Assembly (NCBI GenBank): GCA_900541965.1
Contig: UQLN01000080.1
Coordinates: 1-15,271, forward strand
Direction of reading: 5' to 3'
Length of the DNA: 15,271 bases
Source: an uncultured Parabacteroides sp.
GTDB taxonomy: Bacteria > Bacteroidota > Bacteroidia > Bacteroidales > Tannerellaceae
The position numbers and the translations under genes are program-made. Within the stretch, counting starts at the first letter, position 1. The number at the start of each line of letters is the position of its first letter. Shown here piece by piece: positions 1 to 7,138 of this stretch. A model generated the notes under the pieces. That model worked only from the letters and a program-made list of their open reading frames with translations, ran no database searches and was not told the DNA's origin.

Positions 1-402
1 AGCGTCGACCAGGGTATTCCGTTCGCTTTCCAATCCCAGTACATGGAGCAATTCGTCTGTTTTCTCCTTTAGTTTTTTCTCGGATAACCCGTAAATACCT
101 CCGTACAGGCGGATATTCTCCCAGACTTTCAAATCCCCGTATAGGGAAAACTTCTGGCTCATATATCCGATGTTCCGCTTGATTTGTTCGGCTTCCTTAT
201 ATACGTCGAACCCGGCAACCTGCGCTTGTCCCGACGTAGGGACGGATAAACCGCAAAGCATACGCATGGCAGTGGTTTTCCCGGCACCATTGGCTCCGAG
301 AAAGCCGAATATCTCGCCCTCTCCCACATCAAAACTGATATGGTCTACAGCCGTAAAGGTTCCGAAACGCTTTGTCAGGTTTGTTACTTCTATTACATTC
401 AT
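1..402 (-). CDS. ABC transporter ATP-binding protein, N-terminal part (cut by window edge)
   Basis: The first 134 residues of an ABC-2-type exporter ATPase are present, and the C-terminus lies outside the window. The translation begins MNVIEVTNLTKRFGTF. It has a canonical Walker A (GANGAGKT, about residues 36-43) and a canonical Q-loop (GYMSQKFSLY, about 79-88). The signature and Walker B motifs are not in view. It resembles the C-terminal half of E. coli YbhF, while the upstream gene resembles the N-terminal half, so the pair probably forms one heterodimeric motor on the inner membrane. The stop of the upstream ATPase is 17 bp away, so the two are probably cotranscribed. I chose the ATG at 402 because a conserved ABC start follows at once; an in-frame alternative is not needed. 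Confidence 0.93.
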   Translation of the reverse strand, partial: MNVIEVTNLTKRFGTFTAVDHISFDVGEGEIFGFLGANGAGKTTAMRMLCGLSVPTSGQAQVAGFDVYKEAEQIKRNIGYMSQKFSLYGDLKVWENIRLYGGIYGLSEKKLKEKTDELLHVLGLESERNTLVDA

Positions 403-419
403 AACGATACTTCTTTACA

Positions 420-1319
420 TTACAAAGCCATAAAACAATCTTCCACCGACGGCTCTATCCGTTCTATTTCCAAACCGGTATATCCTTTCTCCGTAATGAA
501 TTGCCGTAAACCGGAAATATCACTTCCGGCATCCTTCAAGGTCAAATGATGTGAGTCACCGAACGCATAACAGGAATATGTATCCGGATAAGTCCTCAAA
601 TCGATAAGCAATTTATACATCGAAGATGCCCGGACGGCATATAAAGGCCGGACAAAGGTAGAGCGTATACCATCGGGCGTATCTACCGACAGGCATTGCC
701 CCGAACGCATCAGGGCGATCCGGTCGCAACGTGAAGCCTCGTCCATATAAGGGGTAGAAACCAGTATGGTGATACCTTCTTTCTTTAAGCGGTCCAGCAT
801 ATCCCAAAACTCTACACGGGATACCGGGTCGACACCAGTAGTCGGTTCATCCAGGAAAAGCACTTCCGGACGATGTATCAAGGCACAGCTCAAAGCTAAC
901 TTCTGCTTCATACCTCCGGACAGTTTGCCGGCTTTCCTCTTCTTGAACGGTTCGATCTGGACATAGATATCCCGCACCAAATCATAATTTTCCTCCACTG
1001 TCGTATTGAATACGGTTGCAAAGAAGTTCAGGTTTTCTTCTACCGTCAAGTCCTGATACAGGGAGAAACGTCCCGGCATATAACCTACGCGCTTACGAAT
1101 TTCTTTATAGCCACGGACCACATCCAAACCACAGACCGAAGCAGTTCCGCTATCGGCAAGCAAGAGGGTGGTCAGGATACGGAACAGGGAGGTCTTCCCC
1201 GCCCCATCCGGTCCGATTAACCCGAACAGTTCACCCGGTTGGATATCCAGGGTAATGTCCTGTAATGCCGGGATATTACCGTAACTCTTACTGATATGTT
1301 GAATGACTACATTATTCAT
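420..1319 (-). CDS. ABC transporter ATP-binding protein, YbhF N-half-like, with degenerate Q- and H-loops
   Basis: This is a 299-residue exporter ATPase that would power substrate export with the adaptor and TolC partner encoded upstream. Visible motifs are Walker A GPDGAGKT (36-43), signature LSGGMKQ (133-139), Walker B LFLDEP (154-159) and D-loop GVDP (162-165). GPDGAGKT is also what I recall for the first domain of YbhF. Two positions are odd. The Q-loop glutamine is glycine (GYMPGRFSLY, residue 83), and the H-loop histidine is proline (STPYMDEA, residue 190). This suggests a catalytically weak site paired with the canonical downstream ATPase. Residues from about 220 form a C-terminal extension typical of drug-export ATPases. 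The start overlaps the stop of the adaptor gene by 4 bp (ATGA), implying translational coupling. Confidence 0.95.
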   Translation of the reverse strand: MNNVVIQHISKSYGNIPALQDITLDIQPGELFGLIGPDGAGKTSLFRILTTLLLADSGTASVCGLDVVRGYKEIRKRVGYMPGRFSLYQDLTVEENLNFFATVFNTTVEENYDLVRDIYVQIEPFKKRKAGKLSGGMKQKLALSCALIHRPEVLFLDEPTTGVDPVSRVEFWDMLDRLKKEGITILVSTPYMDEASRCDRIALMRSGQCLSVDTPDGIRSTFVRPLYAVRASSMYKLLIDLRTYPDTYSCYAFGDSHHLTLKDAGSDISGLRQFITEKGYTGLEIERIEPSVEDCFMAL

Positions 1320-2215
1320 TGGAAAACAGTTTCACCGTATTGACCGATTTTCAGATACCCGTCATTCTTTACGGCTATCTTGATGGCATATACCAGATTG
1401 GCTCTTTCATCCTTTGTCTGGATTCCTTTGGGGGTAAACTCGGATTTATCAGAAATCCAGGTAATCGTACCCGGATATTCCCGGCGTTCCTTATCTCCGT
1501 AATCGGCAAATACACGTACTTGCTGGTTCAGTTTCAGTTGGGACAACTGGTCGGCTGTTACATAAGCACGAAGATACAGCAGGTCTACGTCGGCTATTTT
1601 ATATACGGGCTTGCCGGCTGCCGTTACTTCTCCCGCCTCGGCATATTTAACCAGCACGGTTCCGGTTACAGGGTTTACGATACGGCTCTTTTGCAGTTGG
1701 TCATCCAATTGCATAATCTGGTATTGAATACCTTCCGCTTCGGCATCTGCTCCTCCCGTTGTTTTATTTAAGGTAGAATACTGGGCATCCAATTGTTTTT
1801 GAAGTACCTTGATGTTATTGACGATATCGTCCACCTGCTTTTGATTGCCGGCTTTCGCTTTCACAAGGTTCTCCATACGTTGCTGCTCGCTGCGTGCCAC
1901 GGCTATTTGTTGTTCGAGGGCCGCTATCTGTTTGCGGATATCCGGTTTGCGGACATCGACAGAACGTAAACCGGCAGCCAATTGCATTTTCCGCAAATAG
2001 AGTTGCGTACTGTCTACAAAACCGATTGCATCCCCGGCTTTCAACCGGTCGCCTTCGGTAAGGTTTAATTCCATGATTTTACCATTTGCTTCGGAAGAGA
2101 CTAATACTTCAGTCGACTCGAATGCACCGGTAGCATCGAAATCATTCTTGTTCCCGCTACAGGAAAACAGGAAAAGGACAGATAAACTGATTGTATGTAA
2201 AATGAATCGTTTCAT
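1316..2215 (-). CDS. HlyD/YbhG-like periplasmic adaptor lipoprotein of an ABC efflux system
   Basis: This 299-residue membrane-fusion protein would bridge the inner-membrane ABC exporter and the TolC-like channel across the periplasm. A short signal peptide ends in a lipobox (L16-F-S-C19), so it is probably lipid-anchored. A lipoyl-like half motif follows (ANGKIMELNLTEGDRLKAGD, about 44-63). Next comes a long Gln-rich coiled-coil hairpin (about 75-160). The second lipoyl half (about 180-200, PVTGTVLVKYAEAGE) and a beta-barrel domain come last. The late motif FTPKGIQTKDERANLVYAIK resembles YbhG-type adaptors. The coding end overlaps the ATPase start by 4 bp. Upstream, 108 bp separate it from the TolC-like gene; that gap carries three palindromes and may allow separate control. 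Confidence 0.94.
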   Translation of the reverse strand: MKRFILHTISLSVLFLFSCSGNKNDFDATGAFESTEVLVSSEANGKIMELNLTEGDRLKAGDAIGFVDSTQLYLRKMQLAAGLRSVDVRKPDIRKQIAALEQQIAVARSEQQRMENLVKAKAGNQKQVDDIVNNIKVLQKQLDAQYSTLNKTTGGADAEAEGIQYQIMQLDDQLQKSRIVNPVTGTVLVKYAEAGEVTAAGKPVYKIADVDLLYLRAYVTADQLSQLKLNQQVRVFADYGDKERREYPGTITWISDKSEFTPKGIQTKDERANLVYAIKIAVKNDGYLKIGQYGETVFQ

Positions 2216-2244
2216 AAGCTATTATTTAAGTTCTTTTATTCCGT

Positions 2245-2312
2245 TTTCAAAACATAGGTGTTTTGATTTCAAAGCATATATGTTTTAAACGCAAAACACC
2301 TATGTTTTGAAA
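2245..2312. promoter_or_regulatory. Three palindromic boxes at exact 22-bp spacing (operator array)
   Basis: Three 18-bp boxes of the form CAAAACA-N4-TGTTTTG start at 2248, 2270 and 2292, a period of exactly 22 bp. The outer two are perfect in both arms (spacers TAGG and CCTA). The middle one is degenerate (CAAAGCA-TATA-TGTTTTA). The outer boxes are mirror images, so 2245-2265 and 2292-2312 also form a perfect 21-bp inverted repeat around a 26-bp centre. A period of about two helical turns puts all boxes on one DNA face, which fits cooperative binding of a dimeric regulator. The array lies between the TolC-like stop and the adaptor start. The core ACATAGGTGT closely matches ACATATGTGT in the palindrome at the tetR promoter. 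I see no clear -7 box between the array and the adaptor start. Confidence 0.7.
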
Positions 2313-2323
2313 GCAACCCTTAT

Positions 2324-3646
2324 TTATTCTTTTTCGTTTGTTGTATACATATAATTATAGATAGCTTGCAATTGCTGGATACAGTGGGCAGCCGCCGTCT
2401 GTTTTGCCATATCCTCGGAATTGATTTCACGTATCAGGTCGGTAACGGAAATAACTCCATTGGCAAGTTTAGCTTCCGCCGCATTCTTAATACTGGTACG
2501 AAGCCGGATAATCTCTTCATCCTTTTTCATCAAATCGGTTATCTTGCGTATTTCCGTATTCTGCTGTAATAATTGGAGGCGGGTATTAAACAGAAACGTT
2601 TCCCGTTGTACTTCCACCGCCTGACGGTTGGTTTCAATCTTCCTCCGGTCATTCTTCAAAGTATAGAGTTTTCCCATATTCCAGGAGAGACGGACACCGG
2701 CTATATAGAAAGGCTCGAAGCTATTCTCCAGCATATTCAGTCCCGGACGCCCGTAACCGCCCTGTATAAATGCACCGATACGGGGCATAAGTCCGGCGGT
2801 CACCTGCTTATTCTGTATTTCAAGCATATTGCTCCTGGCATCCAAAGCACGCAGTTCCGGACGGTTGATTGTACCGGACAACGAAGTTCCCGGCAATGCA
2901 GGTATTTGCAATGTCTGTTGCCCGGTATAGGGTTTGCCTATCAGGACTGCCAGCATCTGACCGTAAGCCTTACGACCGGCTTTCAGTTCGATTTCTTTCT
3001 GACGGGCATTCAACAGTTCGACCTGCATACTTTCCAAATCCGACTGGTTGGCAACTCCGTTGTCTATCATTGCGGCAATCCGGTCAATGTTTATTTGCAG
3101 TTCTTTCTGTAATAGGCCATTCTGGCGCAATAGTTCATCCTGCAAAAGGCAACCGAAATACAACTGGTTGACACGGTCGTCCAAAGCATATAAATCGCTT
3201 TCCAATTGCTCCCGGTCGGCTACAGCCTGCGCTTGTGTCAACTGACGGGTTGAGCGGATTGTACCTCCATCCCAGATGGTCTGGTTTACTTCGGCTACTA
3301 CCTGGTACTGGTCTTTATTCAATGTAGGTATTTCTAATCCGGGAATAAGGGCGGAAAGTTTTTCGGCATCAAAAGGCAATTTCGTCACATCACTCTGATA
3401 GGTCGCCTTTGCACTGACGGATAACTGGGGAAGCCACCCTTTGGTTGCATTGGACAGATTGTATTGCTCCGTTTGCTCTATCAGCTTATGCTGGCGTATC
3501 AACGGGTAATTGGCATGTGCCCATTCATAGCATTCGGATAAAGTGATAACCTCTTGCCCCCTCACTTTCTCCGGTTGGAGAAAAAAGAGCATGAAAGTAC
3601 AGGCTGCCATCATCCGGATTGTAAAGATCGAACGTTTCATATTCAT
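2324..3646 (-). CDS. TolC-family outer-membrane efflux protein
   Basis: This is a 440-residue outer-membrane channel of the TolC/OEP family, the usual length. It would form the exit duct for the ABC transporter encoded downstream. A cleavable signal peptide ends near VRG30-Q31, after a hydrophobic stretch (about 14-23). The mature N-terminus (ITLSECYEWAHANYPLIRQ) is a typical OEP opening, followed by two long repeats of amphipathic helices. The second repeat contains the LRALDARSNMLEIQNKQ type of sequence and the barrel-turn GAFIQGGYGRPGLNM. It begins 21 bp after the tetR stop, so it is probably cotranscribed from the tetR promoter. A second Met two codons in is an equally possible start. Confidence 0.95.
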   Translation of the reverse strand: MNMKRSIFTIRMMAACTFMLFFLQPEKVRGQEVITLSECYEWAHANYPLIRQHKLIEQTEQYNLSNATKGWLPQLSVSAKATYQSDVTKLPFDAEKLSALIPGLEIPTLNKDQYQVVAEVNQTIWDGGTIRSTRQLTQAQAVADREQLESDLYALDDRVNQLYFGCLLQDELLRQNGLLQKELQINIDRIAAMIDNGVANQSDLESMQVELLNARQKEIELKAGRKAYGQMLAVLIGKPYTGQQTLQIPALPGTSLSGTINRPELRALDARSNMLEIQNKQVTAGLMPRIGAFIQGGYGRPGLNMLENSFEPFYIAGVRLSWNMGKLYTLKNDRRKIETNRQAVEVQRETFLFNTRLQLLQQNTEIRKITDLMKKDEEIIRLRTSIKNAAEAKLANGVISVTDLIREINSEDMAKQTAAAHCIQQLQAIYNYMYTTNEKE

Positions 3647-3667
3647 CTTATTATTAATTGTTTTTAC

Positions 3668-4294
3668 TTATTTATCCGGTGTAAGTAAACGAATCATCAT
3701 ATCCGAAATAAAAGATTTCCGTTCTTCTATGAATGAATCGAAGCGCTTATCGTCTCCATCTAAAAACACAGTGGTTAACGGATGCCGTACCAACATAGGG
3801 AAAACAACCAGACCAATCAAAGTCGAAGCGGCATAAACAGGAGGCATCTTCTTCAATAGTCCTCTCTCCATTTCTTCCTCCATTTGCTTTTTAAACTTCA
3901 TCAACGGCTGGATACGTGACGGTTCTTTCACCACTGTACGATACAAATGCTCCGGGTCCCGGTTGAACTCGTTTATCACAAAAATGGGGAACGAGGGGTT
4001 TGCCTGCATCATCGACACATATAAATTGACGATTTTAGGTATTTTCTCCAGACAGGTAGTCGGTTCATCCACAATGATTGCAATATTCGGTAATAATACG
4101 CTTATTAACTGGCCGAATATGGCATCGAACAACATTTCCTTTGTCCGGAAATAATAGTGCATCGCCGTACGGCTGATACCGACTTCGGCTGCTATATCCC
4201 CCATTTTGGTTGCCTCATATCCTTTCCGCACAAAGACTGCTTTGGCGGCTTCGATAATGCGGCATTCCATGTCCTGAAGTTCTTCTGTACTCAT
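3668..4294 (-). CDS. TetR/AcrR-family transcriptional regulator, first gene of the efflux operon
   Basis: This 208-residue regulator has the standard TetR layout. The N-terminal helix-turn-helix spans about residues 25-58 (MGDIAAEVGISRTAMHYYFR then KEMLFDAIF), where GISRTAMHYYFRTKE is the recognition helix region. The rest is an all-helical ligand-binding and dimerisation domain with no family-specific ligand motif I recognise. It is the first gene of the operon and is followed 21 bp later by the TolC-like gene, which fits a local repressor released by the exported compound. Its own promoter carries a palindrome over the -7 box, so it is probably autoregulated. The three palindromes before the adaptor gene share that site's core and may be further targets. 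Confidence 0.94.
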   Translation of the reverse strand: MSTEELQDMECRIIEAAKAVFVRKGYEATKMGDIAAEVGISRTAMHYYFRTKEMLFDAIFGQLISVLLPNIAIIVDEPTTCLEKIPKIVNLYVSMMQANPSFPIFVINEFNRDPEHLYRTVVKEPSRIQPLMKFKKQMEEEMERGLLKKMPPVYAASTLIGLVVFPMLVRHPLTTVFLDGDDKRFDSFIEERKSFISDMMIRLLTPDK

Positions 4295-4331
4295 ATTGAT
4301 ATATGTTATTAAATATTTTGTCTATCATGTC

Positions 4332-4345
4332 TGACATATGTGTCA
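4332..4345. promoter_or_regulatory. Candidate TetR operator
   Basis: The site reads TGACA-TATG-TGTCA, with perfect 5-bp arms around a 4-bp centre. It overlaps the last two bases of the -7 box of the tetR promoter, just where a repressor would block open-complex formation. Its core ACATATGTGT differs at one position from ACATAGGTGT in the array at 2245-2312. Binding by the adjacent TetR protein is inferred. Confidence 0.6.
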
Positions 4346-4372
4346 AAAGTAGAAAAAAAAATAGAGATACAA
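4344..4372 (-). promoter_or_regulatory. Bacteroides-type promoter of the tetR-efflux operon
   Basis: On the minus strand the -7 box TACTTTTG (4351-4344) matches TAnnTTTG perfectly. A -33 TTG lies at 4372-4370, leaving an 18-bp spacer, one short of the usual range. Transcription would start near 4337, giving a leader of about 43 nt before the tetR ATG at 4294. The -33 box lies inside the terminator hairpin of the preceding gene. Confidence 0.6.
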
Positions 4373-4390
4373 TATATGTACCTCTATTTT
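4353..4390 (-). terminator. Rho-independent terminator of the GH43-like gene
   Basis: On the minus strand a 9-bp stem, AAAATAGAG (4390-4382 side) with CTCTATTTT (4366-4358), is extended by 3 bp after one mismatch. The loop is 7 nt, and the stem runs into a tract of nine Ts (4361-4353). It lies 26 bp past the stop at 4416. The stem is AT-rich but the T tract is strong. It separates the GH43-like gene from the efflux operon. Confidence 0.8.
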
Positions 4391-4415
4391 AATATCTTTT
4401 AGCAGGAAATACTGC

Positions 4416-5405
4416 TTATTTCTTTATCGTCTGAGCGGGGACGCCTTCAAAGGTCATCTTTACAGGATTGATAAATCCGTTTTCATCAAACGTCATTTTA
4501 TCGATACAAGTCGCACGATGGTCGCGTGCTTTATCACCCAGCGGACGACGATGATATACAATGTAATAATCTTCCGAGCCCGGTGCATGCAGTACTGAAT
4601 GGTGTCCGGCACTTGTGGCTACTTCCGGATCCTGTTCAAGAATCTTAGCGATACGTTCGAACGGACCAAAAGGTGAATCTGAAATAGCATAAGCTACGGA
4701 ATAATCGGGACCACCCCAGCCGCCTTCACTCCACATGAAATAGTATTTACCATTCTTTTTAAGCATGAACGGTCCTTCCACATAGTTGGCAGGTGTTACT
4801 TCTTTATAAATAGTTCCGTCTTCAAAAGGAACCAGACCGGTAAAGTCGTCGTTCAAAAGAACGACATTACAGTGTCCCCAACCGCCATAATACATATAAT
4901 AACGGCCATCGTCATCTTTGAAGACAAACTGGTCGATAGGCTGTGCGCCATTTACAATTTCGTTGATAAGCGGTTTTCCCAGCAAGTCTTTATAAGGACC
5001 TTCAGGGCGGTCGCTCACAGCAACGCCGATACCACCGATTTCGCCTTCATGTACATCGTTTGCACCGAAGAAGAGATAGTACTTTCCATCTTTTCTGATA
5101 ACAGAAGGCGCCCACATGGCTATTTTCGCCCACTTCACAGCAGCCGTATCCAGGATAGCTTCATGTTTTGTCCAGTTTACCAAATCTTTGGAAGAGAAGC
5201 AATCAAAAAAGGTCTGCTTTTCATATAAGTCACTCCGCGTCGGGTAAATCCAATATGTATCATCGTAGATAATGCCTTCCGGATCGGCATACCATCCTTC
5301 AAATACCGGGTTGCCGCTTGTAGCAACCTCTTCCGACGCTTTCTTAGATTGGCAGGACATCAACACGCCGCCTGCCAAAGCTGCACAAAGAATAAAATGT
5401 TTCAT
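4416..5405 (-). CDS. GH43-like glycosidase lipoprotein
   Basis: This 329-residue single-domain five-bladed beta-propeller protein resembles glycoside hydrolase family 43 (arabinofuranosidases and xylosidases of plant polysaccharides). The signal peptide ends in a lipobox (L15-M-S-C18), so it is probably a surface or periplasmic lipoprotein. The expected catalytic triad can be placed: general base D41 (WYADPEG), pKa-modulating D158 (QPIDQFVFKDDDG) and general acid E210 (NYVEGPFMLKKNGKYY). The AGHHSVLHAP segment (266-275) is typical of the family's metal or water site. There is no C-terminal carbohydrate-binding module. It follows the DUF5053 gene by 17 bp and ends at a strong terminator. No SusC/SusD pair is in view, so the substrate cannot be read from context. 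Confidence 0.93.
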   Translation of the reverse strand: MKHFILCAALAGGVLMSCQSKKASEEVATSGNPVFEGWYADPEGIIYDDTYWIYPTRSDLYEKQTFFDCFSSKDLVNWTKHEAILDTAAVKWAKIAMWAPSVIRKDGKYYLFFGANDVHEGEIGGIGVAVSDRPEGPYKDLLGKPLINEIVNGAQPIDQFVFKDDDGRYYMYYGGWGHCNVVLLNDDFTGLVPFEDGTIYKEVTPANYVEGPFMLKKNGKYYFMWSEGGWGGPDYSVAYAISDSPFGPFERIAKILEQDPEVATSAGHHSVLHAPGSEDYYIVYHRRPLGDKARDHRATCIDKMTFDENGFINPVKMTFEGVPAQTIKK

Positions 5406-5422
5406 TTACTATGAATTAAGAA

Positions 5423-5854
5423 TTAAACTATTTTTAATGCGGTTTCTTGTATTTTCTTGCTGATATCGAGCAATGCTTCTGCCAGTTTTCGTCTCTCTTC
5501 CGGTGTAAACTGAGCCTCTTTGCCATTCACCATCAATCCCTTCAAGCGCTGGTACAGCCAATGCCTCGACTTTCCAAAATAATCCTGGGCTATTTGTGAC
5601 AAAGATACATACTTTGTTATTGCTCCCATCTTTTCATATAAAGAAAGCTCTTCTGCTTCATCTTTCAAGACTTGCAATCCATATGCCATTTGTTTATAAT
5701 ACTCCCGCTTTTCATCTTCAGACAAAGAAGCGACTTTGGCTTTATTCGCTCTACCAAAAGCCTCTCTTTGTTCTGCCGTCATCTTTTGGAAGAGAAGAAA
5801 TTCTTCTTTCAATTCCTCGGATGCAAAAAATTTATCTATTGAATACTCTTTCAT
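5423..5854 (-). CDS. DUF5053-family protein
   Basis: This 143-residue soluble protein is rich in charged helices. Its C-terminal third (YVSLSQIAQDYFGKSRHWLYQRLKG, then NGKEAQFTPEERRKLAEALLDISKKI) matches what I recall of the DUF5053 family, common in Bacteroidales and often near integrases or accessory genes. The segment SLSQIAQDYFGKSRHWLYQRL (about 85-105) looks like a helix-turn-helix, so DNA binding is possible but unproven. The N-terminal half is a likely coiled coil. It has its own -7 box, and the GH43-like gene begins 17 bp downstream, so the two may form a transcription unit. No function is established. Confidence 0.82.
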   Translation of the reverse strand: MKEYSIDKFFASEELKEEFLLFQKMTAEQREAFGRANKAKVASLSEDEKREYYKQMAYGLQVLKDEAEELSLYEKMGAITKYVSLSQIAQDYFGKSRHWLYQRLKGLMVNGKEAQFTPEERRKLAEALLDISKKIQETALKIV

Positions 5855-5899
5855 AATACATTTATTTTATTAACTCCAAATACATATCTAAAATAACGT

Positions 5900-5907
5900 C
5901 AAATATA
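5900..5907 (-). promoter_or_regulatory. -7 box for the DUF5053/GH43 unit
   Basis: On the minus strand TATATTTG matches TAnnTTTG perfectly and lies 45 bp before the ATG at 5854, giving a leader of about 39 nt. No good -33 TTTG is visible at the usual distance, which would fall at the end of sdaA. The promoter is therefore probably weak or activator-dependent. Confidence 0.45.
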
Positions 5908-5922
5908 AAAGAGATTCCTGTT

Positions 5923-7122
5923 TTATCGTTCCATTTTTGCCAATCCTCCTTCGGATGTTTCCTTATAAAGGCTGGGCAGGTCGTTACCGGTCTGACGCAT
6001 TACTTCCACAACCTGGTCGAAACTTACACGGTGCTTGCCATCGGAGAAGTTCGAGAACGTATTGGCATCCAGTGCACGGGCGGCAGCAAACGCATTACGT
6101 TCGATACACGGAATCTGTACCAATCCGCATACCGGGTCGCAAGTTAATCCCAAATGATGTTCCAATCCCATTTCTGCCGCATATTCAATCTGGGCAGGAG
6201 TTCCGCCGAATAGCTGACTGGCAGCAGCGGCAGCCATAGCACATGCAACGCCTACTTCACCCTGGCAGCCCACTTCTGCACCGGATACGGAAGCATTCGT
6301 ACGAACCACATTTCCAAATAGTCCGGCAGTAGCCAATGCACGTAAAATACGTGAATCACGAAATTCGCGAGACTCTTTCAAATGGAAAAGCACGGCCGGC
6401 ATTACCCCGCAAGAACCGCAAGTAGGAGCCGTTACGATATTTCCTCCACTTGCATTTTCTTCGGACACGGCTAACGCATAAGCATAGACCATGCCCCGGC
6501 TTTTGATACTGCTGCCGTATCCTTTGGCTCGTATCATATAATCGGATGCTTTCCGGCGAAGTCCCAAACCTCCGGGCAAAATACCCTCAGCTTCCAATCC
6601 GTTGCGAACAGCCTGTTGCATCACTTCCCAAACTTCCGCCAGATAGTCCCATATTTCCGGACCTTCGCATTGCTCTACATATTCCCAGTAAGAATGACCG
6701 GTCTTTTCACACCAAGCCTGTATATCCTTAATCGTTTGCATTTCATACACGCGCGCTGTAGTCAGTTCATTAAAACTGTCATTGGCCAGTGTTCCTCCAC
6801 CTATACTATAGACAGTCCAGCTATCGAGTACTTCTCCACTCTCATCAAACGATTCGAATAACATTCCGTTCGGATGGAATGGAAGAAATATTTTCGGTTC
6901 CCAAGTGATATTGGTTTTTGCTACAGGGGTCAGCACTTCAAGAATCGCAGCATCCGTCATGTGGCCCTTTCCTGTTGCAGCAAGACTTCCATATAAGGTT
7001 ACATTGAAACGTACTGCACCGCGGTTTCGTTCCAGAAACATCTGAGCGGCACGCATCGGTCCCATAGTGTGGCTACTGGAAGGTCCGTGACCTATCCGGT
7101 ATATCTGTTTGATTGATTCCAT
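5923..7122 (-). CDS. sdaA: L-serine ammonia-lyase (L-serine dehydratase), iron-sulfur, single-chain
   Basis: This 399-residue enzyme deaminates L-serine to pyruvate and ammonia using a [4Fe-4S] cluster, in the cytoplasm. The N-terminal beta domain opens with GHGPSSSHTMGPMRAA (11-26). The alpha domain holds NIVTAPTCGSCGVMPAVLFH (228-247). Cysteines 286 (GAEVGCQGEVG), 328 (TCDPVCG) and 339 (QIPCIERN) are the likely cluster ligands. Their spacings of 42 and 11 residues equal those I recall for the Legionella enzyme (C343, C385, C396). Beta and alpha domains are fused in one chain, unlike the two-subunit Firmicute form. The C-terminus (GGLAKMER) lacks the penultimate cysteine used as a fourth ligand in Legionella. 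It lies 16 bp downstream of the second HGSNAT-like gene and is probably cotranscribed with both. Confidence 0.96.
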   Translation of the reverse strand: MESIKQIYRIGHGPSSSHTMGPMRAAQMFLERNRGAVRFNVTLYGSLAATGKGHMTDAAILEVLTPVAKTNITWEPKIFLPFHPNGMLFESFDESGEVLDSWTVYSIGGGTLANDSFNELTTARVYEMQTIKDIQAWCEKTGHSYWEYVEQCEGPEIWDYLAEVWEVMQQAVRNGLEAEGILPGGLGLRRKASDYMIRAKGYGSSIKSRGMVYAYALAVSEENASGGNIVTAPTCGSCGVMPAVLFHLKESREFRDSRILRALATAGLFGNVVRTNASVSGAEVGCQGEVGVACAMAAAAASQLFGGTPAQIEYAAEMGLEHHLGLTCDPVCGLVQIPCIERNAFAAARALDANTFSNFSDGKHRVSFDQVVEVMRQTGNDLPSLYKETSEGGLAKMER

Positions 7123-7138
7123 TTTTAATTTACGTGTC

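Noticed and set aside
2245..2312. Invertible promoter flanked by inverted repeats
   Set aside because: The 21-bp repeats enclose only 26 bp, too short for the known Bacteroides invertible segments, with no -7 box inside and no recombinase nearby.
1319..3245. Several long plus-strand frames opposite the adaptor and TolC-like genes
   Set aside because: They are antisense shadows of well-supported genes with no recognisable proteins.
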